A stretch of 64,000 nucleotides of DNA from Nesterenkonia ebinurensis (GCF_008711175.1 NZ_VWNF01000050.1:91523-155522); one strand, 5' to 3'. Shown: positions 52,185 to 61,251, numbered from the stretch's first letter. Notes: a model not told the origin generated them from the letters alone. Numbers and translations are program-made.

Positions 52185-53719
52185 GGCTTCATCGCATATC
52201 TCATAATCGAGTCAATTGAACCCCACATCGCGAACGCCTGGTCGGCATCTACCTTGAAGTGGTGGTTATGGTTGAGCGCGTTGAGCGAATCGCTTGAGTT
52301 CGTGTATGTCACAAGCTTTCCAGTACGCACGCCCTCCACGACCTGTATGAGGTACTTGGGTCCGTTCGCCTTCACATAGTCAAGTAACCAGTTCAGCGCG
52401 TGTCCAAGCTGAACCCGGCCGTTCTGGCTGTTCCCGGTTCCCTTGATATCAATCGACTTGGCTTCAGCGAACGCTTTAATTGACTTCTCCAAAACGGCGC
52501 GAATCATGAGGAAAGTTGCGTTCGGGAACTTCTGAACATCTATCTCCGACAATTCACCGAGCAACAACTTCAACGCCTCGGGATAGCTGTCCGGCGCCTT
52601 CACTTGGCCCAGGTCAAGATTCTTCGGCTTCTTCTTCTTTCCAGCGGGAGGCTGCTTCGTTGCTGTGCCCCCAGTTCCTCCGGATGCAGGACCCATTGGA
52701 GTGCCGGACCCGGATGACGCCCCAGTGCCCGTCGAGCCCGACCCGCCAGCCGCTCCCGCCCCGCTCTTAGTTCCACCAGAGGCCCCTGAAGCCACTCCGC
52801 CAGGTGGCCCTGAAGTCGAGTTGCCACTAGGTTCTTCCCCTGCATTGGCATCCGCGACGATCCGACGAAGCTCGCCCATAAGTTGCGTGTACCTCGGACT
52901 CTTAATCGAGTTCAGACTACGAGTATTGATGTTCTCGTCGTACATCCCTTGAACGATGGCCGTCGCGATGCTCTTGAACACAGCGTCCGACACTGTCTTC
53001 GTGACACGTCCATCGTCCTGCATCGCGAGGCCTGTGAGCTCCAGAAATTCCTTCGACTCATATATGCGGGCGAGAGTGGACAACCCTCGCGCCCACTTCT
53101 TGGTAGCAAGAAAGTCCTGCAATTCCGCATCGTCATATTTGACTGACTTGAAGAGGTTGATGATGTGAGCGCGGAATACAAACTTTCTGACGTCAATCGT
53201 TGGATACCTCGTCAGAAGTTCTTTCAACTTCCGCCCAGCATCTATCTGCGCTTGGAAGAACGCGGCCTGCCTGCTTGGGGTCCAAGCTTTACGCAGGTTT
53301 CCTGTATGAATTGCCGCGATAAGTTGGTCGGCTTGTGTTTGATTCGGCGCAATCATGACACGAATCTTCGAAAGGCTAGATCGATCAGGCAGCAAAGCCG
53401 CAAGTGCGGATATGCGTGCTTGGTAATCTGGGACAAGCATCGGGTTCTGAATAGCTTTGAGCGCAGCCAATCGACGGTTACCCTCGACCATCACATACTT
53501 TCCGCGACGCTTGAGAACGACCGGAGTCTCGTGCGTCAGGTAGCCAACCTTGCAGATGCCCTCGACCAGTCCCAGCGCGTCCTCGTTGACGAAAAGGTCC
53601 TCGATGATGTCAGCCTCGACCTTCGCGTCGGCGACTTCGAGGCGAACGTTCTTTGGGTCGAGATGCACCTCTTTGAGAACGTCAAGCTCCACCTCCGGCC
53701 ACTGCGATGTATCTAGCAT
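52181..53719 (-). CDS. ParB-fold protein with Gly/Ser linker and HEPN-like C-terminus
   Basis: A 512-residue protein. The N-terminal ParB/Srx-fold domain has YVMVEGNRRLAALKAIQ (79-91, the GxRR box used by ParB-type nucleases or NTPases). Helical segments follow to about 295. A low-complexity Gly/Ser/Thr/Pro linker of about 75 residues (about 297-372), then KKKKPKN. The C-terminal domain is helical (LLGELSEIDVQKFPNATFLM, LGHALNWLLDYVKANGPK, LNALNHNHHFKVDADQAFAM W) and ends like HEPN-type domains. It overlaps the Dam gene; together they look like a modification-plus-effector pair. Confidence 0.75.
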   Translation of the reverse strand: MLDTSQWPEVELDVLKEVHLDPKNVRLEVADAKVEADIIEDLFVNEDALGLVEGICKVGYLTHETPVVLKRRGKYVMVEGNRRLAALKAIQNPMLVPDYQARISALAALLPDRSSLSKIRVMIAPNQTQADQLIAAIHTGNLRKAWTPSRQAAFFQAQIDAGRKLKELLTRYPTIDVRKFVFRAHIINLFKSVKYDDAELQDFLATKKWARGLSTLARIYESKEFLELTGLAMQDDGRVTKTVSDAVFKSIATAIVQGMYDENINTRSLNSIKSPRYTQLMGELRRIVADANAGEEPSGNSTSGPPGGVASGASGGTKSGAGAAGGSGSTGTGASSGSGTPMGPASGGTGGTATKQPPAGKKKKPKNLDLGQVKAPDSYPEALKLLLGELSEIDVQKFPNATFLMIRAVLEKSIKAFAEAKSIDIKGTGNSQNGRVQLGHALNWLLDYVKANGPKYLIQVVEGVRTGKLVTYTNSSDSLNALNHNHHFKVDADQAFAMWGSIDSIMRYAMKP

Positions 53720-53828
53720 TCGTAGGACCCCCGTTCGGGACGCTGTGCCGAACGCTCGCCAAGTGCAGCCGGACGGAGGCGAGACCCGACGACGCCTTCG
53801 AGCGTCAGTGGCCGCATCGCTTCATCGG

Positions 53829-54026
53829 TCATTCGCGTCCGCTCCCCCTCGCTTCGTCCGAACCCCGCACGTAGGCGAGAACATCGCTCTTGACGAACCG
53901 CCAGGCTCGTCCCACCTTCTCTCCCGGAAGAGAGCCCGAGCGCGCAAGAGCAAGGACCGTCTTGGACGAGACGCGCAGCAAGGCCGCCGCTTCGTCGGCC
54001 GTCAAGACCTCGTGATCTTCCGCCAT
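53829..54026 (-). CDS. Excisionase-like small HTH protein
   Basis: A 65-residue protein, MAEDHEVLTADEAAALLRVS SKTVLALARSGSLPGEKVGR AWRF, the MerR-like winged-helix fold of excisionases and plasmid transcription factors (HTH_17). The ATG at 54026 has GAGGAGG 10 bp upstream; a longer start at 54074 is less likely. It lies between the ParB-fold gene (110 bp) and relaxase B. It may control transfer, excision or the defence genes downstream. Confidence 0.85.
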   Translation of the reverse strand: MAEDHEVLTADEAAALLRVSSKTVLALARSGSLPGEKVGRAWRFVKSDVLAYVRGSDEARGSGRE

Positions 54027-54098
54027 CTTCTCGTAGCCTCCTCGTAAGGGACGTAACTTCACGTTACCAGCCATGGGAGCCGGTGGCCACGATTCTGA

Positions 54099-57000
54099 TC
54101 AGAGGCCCAGTTGCTGAGTCGTGCTTGGTGTGGGACCCGGCCGAGCATCGGAATCCTGCGGTTTCAACGCAAGGAGGCTCCTGAGTGCGACCTGTGCGCG
54201 TGCAGCGTCAATCCTCTGTGCAGTCGCTTCTGGCGTCAGACCAAGCGGCACATCGTCGCTGATTCTGTAGCGGTCGCGGTAGGCGGCAATGGTGCGAGCC
54301 TGTCGGCGCCAAATCCGGTGCTTCGCCTGATCGCGAGGCGGCGTCCCAAGTGCTTTCGTCCACGTGGCCTTTTCGTCGAGGGCGGTATCGAGGACGGCCT
54401 CGGCGCGAATCTCGATCAGGTGGCGTCGCTGATCTAGTGCTTGGCGCATGTCTTCGGGCATCGATCCTCCAGCGTGTGGGATGAGCCCGGCGACCATTCG
54501 CGGCGACTTGCGGAGGCGGCCAGAGCCTGCCGGCCGTGCGGTGGCCCGGGCGACACGGTGATGCAGGACGGAGGCGATGTCGTCGGCATCATCGAACCCG
54601 CGAGCGGCGACCAGACGTGGGAATAAGCGGTCGAGGTCGTGGTGGTTGGCCTCTGCTCGGCGTAGTTCGGCGGTGAGCGCCCCGAACGCCTCGGACTCGA
54701 TCACGGCGTCGGCTTGTTCGGTGGTCAGGCCGGAGGACCGTACGAGGGTTGCCCAGCGGTCGTGTTGGGCTGCTGCGGCGATGGTCTCGTACTCGGCGGC
54801 GAGCTGAGCGATCGAGCCCCAGTGCTCCTGTTCAGCGTTGATGGTCTCGTGGGCGGACAGCTCGGCCCCGACGTGCTGTAGTACCCCGTAGAGCACGCTC
54901 CGTGCGGTGGCGTCGGGGGTGTCACCCGGATGCGGCTCGGCGTGGGCGTCGTCGGGCCGGTCGAGGACCACATAGGCCTGGTTGGCGTGCTTGCCGCGGG
55001 TCATGGCGACGTAGAAGTTCTCCCGCGTGGCCCTCGGTTCCACCAGGACGTGGGCGGTGTCGACGGTGACGCCCTGCGCCCTGTGCGCCGTGACCGCGTA
55101 ACCCAGATCGACATGATCGGACACATACGAAGCCGGAAGCAAGATCGCACCGCCGAACCTGCGTCCTGTCGGACGGATGGTGATCGAGCCGTCGTCGCGG
55201 ACGCCGGTGATGGTCCAGGTGTCGCCGTTGCGGACCCAGTCCTTGCCATTGCGCAGACGGCGGTCGTTACGGCGGGTAATGATCGTGTCGCCGACTCCGG
55301 CGGTGGTGCCGTCAGTGAGCTCGACTTCTCGGCCGGGAGTGAGGGTGCCGTCGAGGATCAGGTCAGCGCGGGCACGGGTGTTGAGGGTGGTGACGTCGTC
55401 GCGGGTCTCAGCGATCAGAACCGACACCGACCCCTGTTCCCGGTCCGCGCGCCAGGCGGAGTATGCGGCGTCGGTCATCACTTCGCCGTCGCCTTCGTGG
55501 ATGCGGTGGTGGTCGAGGTAGGTGTCGATGACCTCGGTACGACCGTGCCGCAGGGCGAGGGATGCGGTCTTCTCCCAGCCGTTGGTGAAGCGGTGGACGT
55601 CGACCAGCTCGGGCGCATCGTCCCGGTCACTCACGAGCAGGTTGAACGCGCCGCCGGCGTCCACGGATTGGAGTTGGGCGTAGTCACCGACCAGCAGCAC
55701 CTTCGCCCCACCGCGTTCGGCCAGGTGGGTGATGCGGTCCAGGGACAGGGTTCCGGCCAGGGAGGCTTCGTCGATGATGACGAGCTGACCGGCCTCGAAG
55801 TCGGTTCCGTGGCTGAGGTGGTTCTGCCACCACTTCGCGGTGTTCTCCGTCGCGATCCCAAGGTCGTCAGCGAGTACCTGCGCCGCCACCGCGGAAGGTG
55901 CTAGACCGACCACGGACCCTCTGCCGTGTTCTTTTTCCCACGCGCGGCGCAGCGCGGACATCGCCGTCGTCTTGCCCGCCCCGGCCGGGCCGACAAGCAC
56001 ATCGAGCATCCGACCGGAGACCGCGACCTTCATCAACGCTTCGGCCTGATCCTCACCGAGCACCTGCCCCTCGGCATCCGGCCGCGCGGTGATCTTCTCG
56101 ACCGTGCGCACCGGGACCGTGGGTGCGGTCATGGTGCGGGAGCGGTCCAGCAGCCGATCCTCAGCCGCGAGCAGTTGCTCGGAGGAGAACACCGTGGAGT
56201 GCTTGGGCCGGAACACACTCGTGCCGTCTACCCGTTTGAACGCCGCCGGGCTCGTGGCGAGGTCGGGAGGTGTCAGCCGCAGTGAAGCGTTCTCGGCGGC
56301 GTCAGCGATCATCCCCACGACCACCTCACGGTCCTGCATGGTGGCGAATCGCCAGCCCATCGTCTGCCGCGACGCCTGGGCCATCAGATTCCACCTGCGC
56401 CAGGTCGACCGCTTCTCACCCACCACCCCGACCACCGTCTGCCCGAGTTCGGCGATCGCATCCAACGGCACGTCATCGGCACGCAGCAGCAACGCCTTGT
56501 CGTTGTCGGTCGCCTCGCGCGCCCACCCAGTGGCGTCCTGGCCGAGCACCCCGGTCGCGCGGGTACGCCACTCGTGGGTGAGGTCGGCCAGCGAATGGAC
56601 CTCCTTGTCCGGCCGGGTGCTGAGAGTGGCTTGGGCGCGGAGCTTGATGATCGTGGCGGTGGAGGGCTGACGTCCGTGCTTGTCGACGTATTCGGCGATC
56701 AACCGGTTCTTCTCGGTGTCGATGTGCCGGGCACGGGTGGAGAACTCCTGCACCAACTCTTCCGGCACGCTGGCGATGGCCCATGCCGGGTTGCGGTCAC
56801 GGCCCATGTCGCGGGGCTCCCATTCGACGCCGAAGGTGCGGGTCATGTGATCGGCGAACACCGCCTCATGCAGCTCCGACAGCGCGACCACGGCGGCGTG
56901 CATCGGCCGCCCATCCAGACTGCGCCATTTGCCGTCGAAGGCGGTCTGGACCTTGTTGGAGATGACGACGTGGGTGTGCAGGTGGGGGTCGCCGGCGCGG

Positions 57001-57650
57001 GAGTCGAAGTGATCGAACGCCGTCGCCACCAGGCCGGTCACATCGACCTGCGCAACGGCTCCGTCGCCGGCGGTTGCACCAGTGCGGGTGGCTGCAACCT
57101 CTCGCTCCATGAACGCAACCACCTCCGCAACCGCCCGATGATGGGCCTCACCGATCAACGCCTGGGTTCCGGCATCGGCAACCGCCCAGAGCGCGGAAGC
57201 GGACTTCGGAACCGAGAAGGTGAAGTCGAACCCGGCCACCGCCCGCCGCGTTCCACGTTCGGTCTCCTCGACCTCGATCTGGCCGACCGCCTCACCCTTC
57301 GCACCCGGTGACATGGAGGAGTCCAGATCGGCGATCCTCGCCTCGATCCGTTCCGAGACGGACTTGTAGGCGGGAAACGCCAGACCCAGGGGGTCGCCCG
57401 TGATCGGGTCACGACCCATCCCCATCAAGAGCTGGAGCTGGGCCTCCGACACCCGATCACCCGTCGCGACCTCGCCCTTGCCGAGCGCGGCGACACCGGA
57501 CCCGAGCCACTGACCGGGAGGCGTTCCTGCCTCCGCGTAGTAGCGGGTCAGGGGCGTGGACAGTGATCGATCGCCGTCCGCGGCGGCGACCGTGCGCAGC
57601 AGGTACTTGTAGCCGTCACCTGCCGACATGACCCGCATCGAAACCGTCAC
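54099..57650 (-). CDS. MobF-family relaxase/helicase B (TraA/TrwC-like)
   Basis: An 1183-residue conjugative relaxase. The start is GTG at 57650, with AAGGAGG 6 bp upstream. The relaxase domain (MSAGDGYKYLLRTV, Y14/Y16; SLSTPLTRYYAEAGTPPG, Y37-Y38) has the metal triad H223, H225 and H227 in GDPHLHTHVVISNKV. The helicase half has VGPAGAGKTTAMSALRRAWE near 558, VIIDEASLAGTLSLDRI, LVGDYAQLQSVDAGGAF and late motifs HRAQGVTVDTAHVLVEPRAT, YVAMTRGKHANQAYVVLD. It is about 30 residues longer than relaxase A and only distantly related. The C5 methylase is divergent upstream, with a possible oriT between. Confidence 0.93.
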   Translation of the reverse strand: MTVSMRVMSAGDGYKYLLRTVAAADGDRSLSTPLTRYYAEAGTPPGQWLGSGVAALGKGEVATGDRVSEAQLQLLMGMGRDPITGDPLGLAFPAYKSVSERIEARIADLDSSMSPGAKGEAVGQIEVEETERGTRRAVAGFDFTFSVPKSASALWAVADAGTQALIGEAHHRAVAEVVAFMEREVAATRTGATAGDGAVAQVDVTGLVATAFDHFDSRAGDPHLHTHVVISNKVQTAFDGKWRSLDGRPMHAAVVALSELHEAVFADHMTRTFGVEWEPRDMGRDRNPAWAIASVPEELVQEFSTRARHIDTEKNRLIAEYVDKHGRQPSTATIIKLRAQATLSTRPDKEVHSLADLTHEWRTRATGVLGQDATGWAREATDNDKALLLRADDVPLDAIAELGQTVVGVVGEKRSTWRRWNLMAQASRQTMGWRFATMQDREVVVGMIADAAENASLRLTPPDLATSPAAFKRVDGTSVFRPKHSTVFSSEQLLAAEDRLLDRSRTMTAPTVPVRTVEKITARPDAEGQVLGEDQAEALMKVAVSGRMLDVLVGPAGAGKTTAMSALRRAWEKEHGRGSVVGLAPSAVAAQVLADDLGIATENTAKWWQNHLSHGTDFEAGQLVIIDEASLAGTLSLDRITHLAERGGAKVLLVGDYAQLQSVDAGGAFNLLVSDRDDAPELVDVHRFTNGWEKTASLALRHGRTEVIDTYLDHHRIHEGDGEVMTDAAYSAWRADREQGSVSVLIAETRDDVTTLNTRARADLILDGTLTPGREVELTDGTTAGVGDTIITRRNDRRLRNGKDWVRNGDTWTITGVRDDGSITIRPTGRRFGGAILLPASYVSDHVDLGYAVTAHRAQGVTVDTAHVLVEPRATRENFYVAMTRGKHANQAYVVLDRPDDAHAEPHPGDTPDATARSVLYGVLQHVGAELSAHETINAEQEHWGSIAQLAAEYETIAAAAQHDRWATLVRSSGLTTEQADAVIESEAFGALTAELRRAEANHHDLDRLFPRLVAARGFDDADDIASVLHHRVARATARPAGSGRLRKSPRMVAGLIPHAGGSMPEDMRQALDQRRHLIEIRAEAVLDTALDEKATWTKALGTPPRDQAKHRIWRRQARTIAAYRDRYRISDDVPLGLTPEATAQRIDAARAQVALRSLLALKPQDSDARPGPTPSTTQQLGL

Positions 57651-57986
57651 CGCTGCCTCCTTTCGCGACAGTCAGGTGAGCAGTGAGGGACCCAATCAAG
57701 TTCCTCCTGGAACTACCGCCGTCAACTTTGGTTGACGGCGTCAACCTCGACCTGCAAGACGCGTGTCCATTTCACGAAAGGTCCGAAGCGGGGCCGGAAC
57801 GAGCCTGCCTGACGGGAGCCGTGGGGTGGCGTCGAGAGGTCATCGGTGGCTGGCGGTCGTGGTCGGTGACGGCGCCTTCTCGGATGCTCTGCGCCGGGTC
57901 GTGCACCTGGCAGGTGACCATCCCGGCGAAAGGCGCCGCCGACAGGCGACCTGGGTTCCGGGGTTCACCGAAGCGCAGGAGCCCTT
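57651..57986. other. Gap between relaxase B and C5 methylase; possible oriT
   Basis: 336 bp without a supported gene. A perfect inverted repeat (57717-57740; arms CGCCGTCAAC and GTTGACGGCG around TTTG) is followed by a third GTCAAC half-site and the box AACCTCGACCTGCAAGA (about 57744-57760), the same element order as at 36588-36640. Relaxase genes often lie next to their nic site, so this is the best oriT candidate in the window, but no nic sequence is identifiable. Confidence 0.45.
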
Positions 57987-59099
57987 ATGCACGACACAAG
58001 CCGTCCAGCCGAGCATCCGCTGCGCGTTGGTTCGTTGTTCTCCGGCTACGGCGGACTTGACCTCGCCGTCGAGCACATCTTCAATGCCGAGACCGTCTGG
58101 TTCTCCGAACTCAACGAGCCCGTCGCCCGCGTCTTTGCCCACCACTGGCCCGCCGCCCCGAACCTGGGCGACATCACCACCATCGACTGGCGCGCGGTCG
58201 AGCCGGTGGACATCCTCTGCGGCGGCTTCCCTTGTCAGGACGTGTCGACCGTGGGCAAGCAGACCGGTCTCGCACCCGGCACCCGTTCCGGCCTGTGGTC
58301 GCACATGGCGGTCGCGATCGACGCGCTGCAACCGGAGTACGTCGTGATCGAGAACGTGCGCGGTCTGCTTTCCGCGCCGGCGGTCCGCAACCACCCGGAA
58401 GGAGCAACCGATGACCGATGCAACCCCGACACCGCAACCCCCGGCGGCGACACGACCGCAACCCTTCGCGAGATGGAACCCGACCCGTGGAGTATGGGAG
58501 ACGATGCAGCCCGACCTCTCCGGGCGGCCGGCGCCGTTCTCGGCGATCTTTGCGACCTGCGGCTCGATGCGGAATGGATCGGCCTACCGGCTTCACTTAT
58601 CGGCGCTCCTCACTACCGCTTCCGCATCTTCATCCTCGCCCATCCCGAAGGCCATGTTCCGCACCCCACTGGCCTCGGACTCCTCCCGCGGCGGGGAGAC
58701 CCTGGAACGAGTGAGAGCGAGGCGGGGAACGATCGCGCTGTCGCATCAGATCATCGACCTGGCGCTGCACGGACCCGATGGCTCACTGAACAAGCGAGAC
58801 GAACCAGGGGCGCTGTGGTCACTAATCGAGGACATCTTCGACGCTGGGGACGCTACGCCCCAGCTATCGCCCGATGGGAACACATCACCGGACGGCCCGC
58901 CCCCACACCAGCGCTCTTGAACGAGGCGAAGGGACCACGGCCCGCGCCGGAGTTCGTGGAGTGGCTCATGGGTCTTCCCGCCGGCTGGGTCACCGACCCA
59001 GGACGGGGGCTGACACCGAATCAGCAGATCGCAGCGCTCGGCAACGGAGTGCTACCGCTACAGGCGACCACCGCACTCGACCTGCTTCGACCACCGTAA
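57987..59099 (+). CDS. Cytosine-C5 DNA methylase
   Basis: A 370-residue C5 methylase: motif I LRVGSLFSGYGGLDLAVEHI, motif IV DILCGGFPCQDVSTVG with catalytic C83, motif VI VVIENVRGLLS, motif VIII LIGAPHYRFRIFILAHP, motif IX region, and motif X PAPEFVEWLMGLPAGWVTD with ALGNGVLPLQA. It is of the type found in actinobacteriophages and conjugative plasmids and probably protects the element during transfer. It is divergent from relaxase B. Motifs VII-IX (58411-58920) are also read in another frame by a separate protein with its own ribosome site. Confidence 0.93.
   Translation: MHDTSRPAEHPLRVGSLFSGYGGLDLAVEHIFNAETVWFSELNEPVARVFAHHWPAAPNLGDITTIDWRAVEPVDILCGGFPCQDVSTVGKQTGLAPGTRSGLWSHMAVAIDALQPEYVVIENVRGLLSAPAVRNHPEGATDDRCNPDTATPGGDTTATLREMEPDPWSMGDDAARPLRAAGAVLGDLCDLRLDAEWIGLPASLIGAPHYRFRIFILAHPEGHVPHPTGLGLLPRRGDPGTSESEAGNDRAVASDHRPGAARTRWLTEQARRTRGAVVTNRGHLRRWGRYAPAIARWEHITGRPAPTPALLNEAKGPRPAPEFVEWLMGLPAGWVTDPGRGLTPNQQIAALGNGVLPLQATTALDLLRPP
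58411..58920 (+). CDS. Embedded overlapping gene inside C5 methylase
   Basis: A 169-residue protein in the +1 frame within the methylase gene: FARWNPTRGVWETMQPDLSG, RPAPFSAIFATCGSMRNGSA, LTTASASSSSP, LIEDIFDAGDATPQLSPDGN. ATG 58411 has AAGGAG 7 bp upstream, as good as any start in the window. I recognise the RWNPTxGVWET...PAPFSxxW..SGxxRxGxAY pattern from small hypothetical proteins of actinobacteriophages that accompany C5 methylases (from memory). Both frames keep recognisable family sequence across about 500 bp, so this is genuine dual coding. The function is unknown. Confidence 0.75.
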   Translation: MTDATPTPQPPAATRPQPFARWNPTRGVWETMQPDLSGRPAPFSAIFATCGSMRNGSAYRLHLSALLTTASASSSSPIPKAMFRTPLASDSSRGGETLERVRARRGTIALSHQIIDLALHGPDGSLNKRDEPGALWSLIEDIFDAGDATPQLSPDGNTSPDGPPPHQRS

Positions 59100-59413
59100 G
59101 TATGAAGCCAGGTGTCGGATAAACAGCACGGGTCTGCCACTTCTGCACGGAGCTGGGTAGGGATAACCCGAACACATGGGTACGGATGACACGGTGGCGC
59201 CCACAGGCAGAGGCGATTTAGCGTGACGGTGTGACGATGCAAACCGTTGTAAGGCAGACCATTCTGGTGTGGAGCACTGTATTCGCCTTTCCTGGCCTCA
59301 GCGCGGAAATGACCATAGGTTCCTCCGGCATTTCGATGCCTCCTGTCAAGTCAAACCGCCGGACGCGGCTGGTCGCGCAGGCCGAGACCTCTGCGCAATA
59401 GTAGACCGGTGTC
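59100..59413. other. Gene-free stretch
   Basis: About 310 bp between the C5 methylase and the decayed histidine kinase. No coding frame, RNA gene or strong repeat is supported. It marks the edge between module B and the next region. Confidence 0.4.
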
Positions 59414-60188
59414 ATGCGCGCCGCTGATGTGGAGCGCGCGCGTATCGAGGGCGACCTTCACGAGCGCGTGCAACCACGACTGGTCTCGGTAAGGATGACG
59501 CTGGGAATGGCACAGCTGAAGATCGACGACGAGCCGGTCGCAGCGAAGACGCTCATCGCAGAGGCGTACACGTCGACCAAGGCGGTGATCACCGAACTGC
59601 GACAGCTCGTCCGCTGCATTAAGCGCCCGCGCCAATAGGTACTGCCGTTGCGAGCGGCGCATCCAGTGCGTGCCTGCCACGGCGACCGACGACAACGAAG
59701 CCCAGGTGCGTGCTGGGGCGTCGCGTAGCGGGCAACGGCCTATTGGCGCGGGCTCTAAAGCCTCGGTGCTGGACGATCGTGGACTCGACGCGGCACTGTC
59801 CGCGCTCGCTGGCCGATCACCTATCTCAGTGCAACTTGACGTCCGGATGGACTCGGCCCCTACCAGAAGACGCCGTGACGCGGAGACAACGGTCTACTTC
59901 GCGATCGCGGAGTCGCTGACGAACGCTCCTCGGCACTCATGGGCTTACTAGGTGCCGAGTGAGTGTGCGGTCCCATCCGGACGGGACAGTCTCTCGGCAC
60001 GAATCGAGGACAAAGGCGTTGGCGGGGCGCGCGTGGTGCCTGGCGGCGGGATGGACGGCATCGCGAACCGCATCCTCGCCGCAGACGGCACATCTCGGCA
60101 GGACAGGCCGGCGGGCGGGCCGACCTTGCTGGAGGTGAACATGCCTCCTTCGGCGTGGCAGATGTCCGGCACCAACATGCCGCCATAG
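59414..60188 (+). pseudogene. NarL-type sensor histidine kinase, decayed
   Basis: A frame at 59414-59638 has ERARIEGDLHERVQPRLVSV and AEAYTSTKAVITELRQLVRC, the HisKA_3 dimerisation helix with the H in DLHE. About 130 bp later another frame gives VLDDRGLDAALSALAGRSPI and YFAIAESLTNAPRHSWAY then a stop. The same frame continues IEDKGVGGARVVPGGGMDGI ANRILAADG, RPAGGPTLLEVNMP, the ATPase end. Frameshift, inserted sequence and stop codon make it non-functional. The membrane sensor part is missing. Confidence 0.85.
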
Positions 60189-60270
60189 CCAAGGGACATC
60201 CCGACTTCCGACCGACAAGGTCCGGCCCGATCACACAACCGCTTGGACGATGAAGCCATCCTCAGACAGC

Positions 60271-60948
60271 TCATCCTCGCTGAGCGAGCCTAGCCTCCAG
60301 TCCGTCGAAGATCGTATCGAGGCCATAGTCGAGACTTTCCCGCTCAACGGGTACGACATCGATATCGCGTTGAGCCTCGATTCGTGCCTTGAGCCGCGGG
60401 AACTCGCCCGCAGTCTCCTCTGCTCGACGTAGAAGCTCGGCGAACCTCATCTCGCCGTCGTCTTCCGCGGAGAGGCGTGTTCTCATCGCCGTCTCGTAGC
60501 TCTTGCTGAGGGCCATGCCGACAACATAGTTGAAGACCGTCTCGTACGCGCGGTCCAGCTCGGCCCCCTCGAATCCTGCGGCCTGGTAGATGGCGTAGTG
60601 GTGATCCTGGTATCGAGCCATGCCGGGGCCGTACACATAGTGCGTACTGATCGCCGAGACCAGCCAATGGTGGCGGGTCAGCATGTCGTAGGTGTTCCGG
60701 GCGAGCTGAGCGGCGGCACCGCGCCAGCCGTGCCGCTCGATGTCGGGCAGCTCCACCTCGGTCCAGGCTTGGTCACCGGCGAGGACGACCAAGTTCTCTT
60801 TGTTGCCCACGTGCCAGTACATGGACGTCGCCGCTGACGCCAGGTGCTGGCCGAGCCGTCGCATGGTCAGCGCCTCGATCCCCTCGGCGTCCAACAGGTT
60901 GATCGCTCCGGCCACGATCTGCCCGCGGGTCAGAGTCTCGCGCACCAT
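60271..60948 (-). CDS. TetR-family regulator (TetR_C_1 type)
   Basis: A 225-residue repressor: RGQIVAGAINLLDAEGIEAL TMRRLGQHLASAATSMYWHV GNKENL, with the tetracycline-repressor-type C-terminal domain (YAIYQAAGFEGAELDRAYET VFNYVVGMAL). It is divergent from the DHA2 efflux gene at 61252, with repeated operator-like sequences between. It probably represses the pump and is released by the pump's substrate. Confidence 0.9.
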   Translation of the reverse strand: MVRETLTRGQIVAGAINLLDAEGIEALTMRRLGQHLASAATSMYWHVGNKENLVVLAGDQAWTEVELPDIERHGWRGAAAQLARNTYDMLTRHHWLVSAISTHYVYGPGMARYQDHHYAIYQAAGFEGAELDRAYETVFNYVVGMALSKSYETAMRTRLSAEDDGEMRFAELLRRAEETAGEFPRLKARIEAQRDIDVVPVERESLDYGLDTIFDGLEARLAQRG

Positions 60949-60968
60949 GCCCTCACTCTAGCGCACTC

Positions 60969-61018
60969 CTTGCACATAGTACGAGAAGGTACTTGCACTT
61001 AGTACGAGCGTCTCGTAC
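60969..61018. promoter_or_regulatory. Direct repeats and palindrome in TetR/efflux promoter
   Basis: CTTGCACATAGTACGAG (60969-60985) and CTTGCACTTAGTACGAG (60992-61008) are direct repeats 23 bp apart. A palindrome with arms GTACGAG and CTCGTAC around CGT spans 61002-61018. A degenerate third element (CTTGCACAAAGTA) occurs near 61034. These are probable TetR operators and promoter elements. Confidence 0.65.
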
Positions 61019-61251
61019 GGTGTTCAAGTGCGACTTGCACAAAGTAAAAGGAGGGCGCGTGGTGAGTTCCACTACCTCGAACCAAGTCGTCGGGCCGGCG
61101 CACCGCGGGCCGGCTCTCCCTGTGGTGCGGCGGCGTGATGACGGGGCTTGCTCTGGCGGCATTCGTGACAGTCAGGCTCATGTTCCGCCCGTCCGCCACG
61201 CCCGGGCCAGTTACGCCACCCCCTCCGAACCAGAAACCCGTGAAGGGAAGC

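Noticed and set aside
52640..52860. A possible tandem repeat array or CRISPR-like stretch
   Set aside because: It is the coding sequence for a Gly/Ser-rich protein linker; units are irregular and there are no spacers. No CRISPR array was seen anywhere in the window.
61135..61251. An N-terminal extension of the DHA2 pump
   Set aside because: The extra residues do not fit the family, and no ribosome site precedes that start; the ATG pair at 61252/61255 is better placed.
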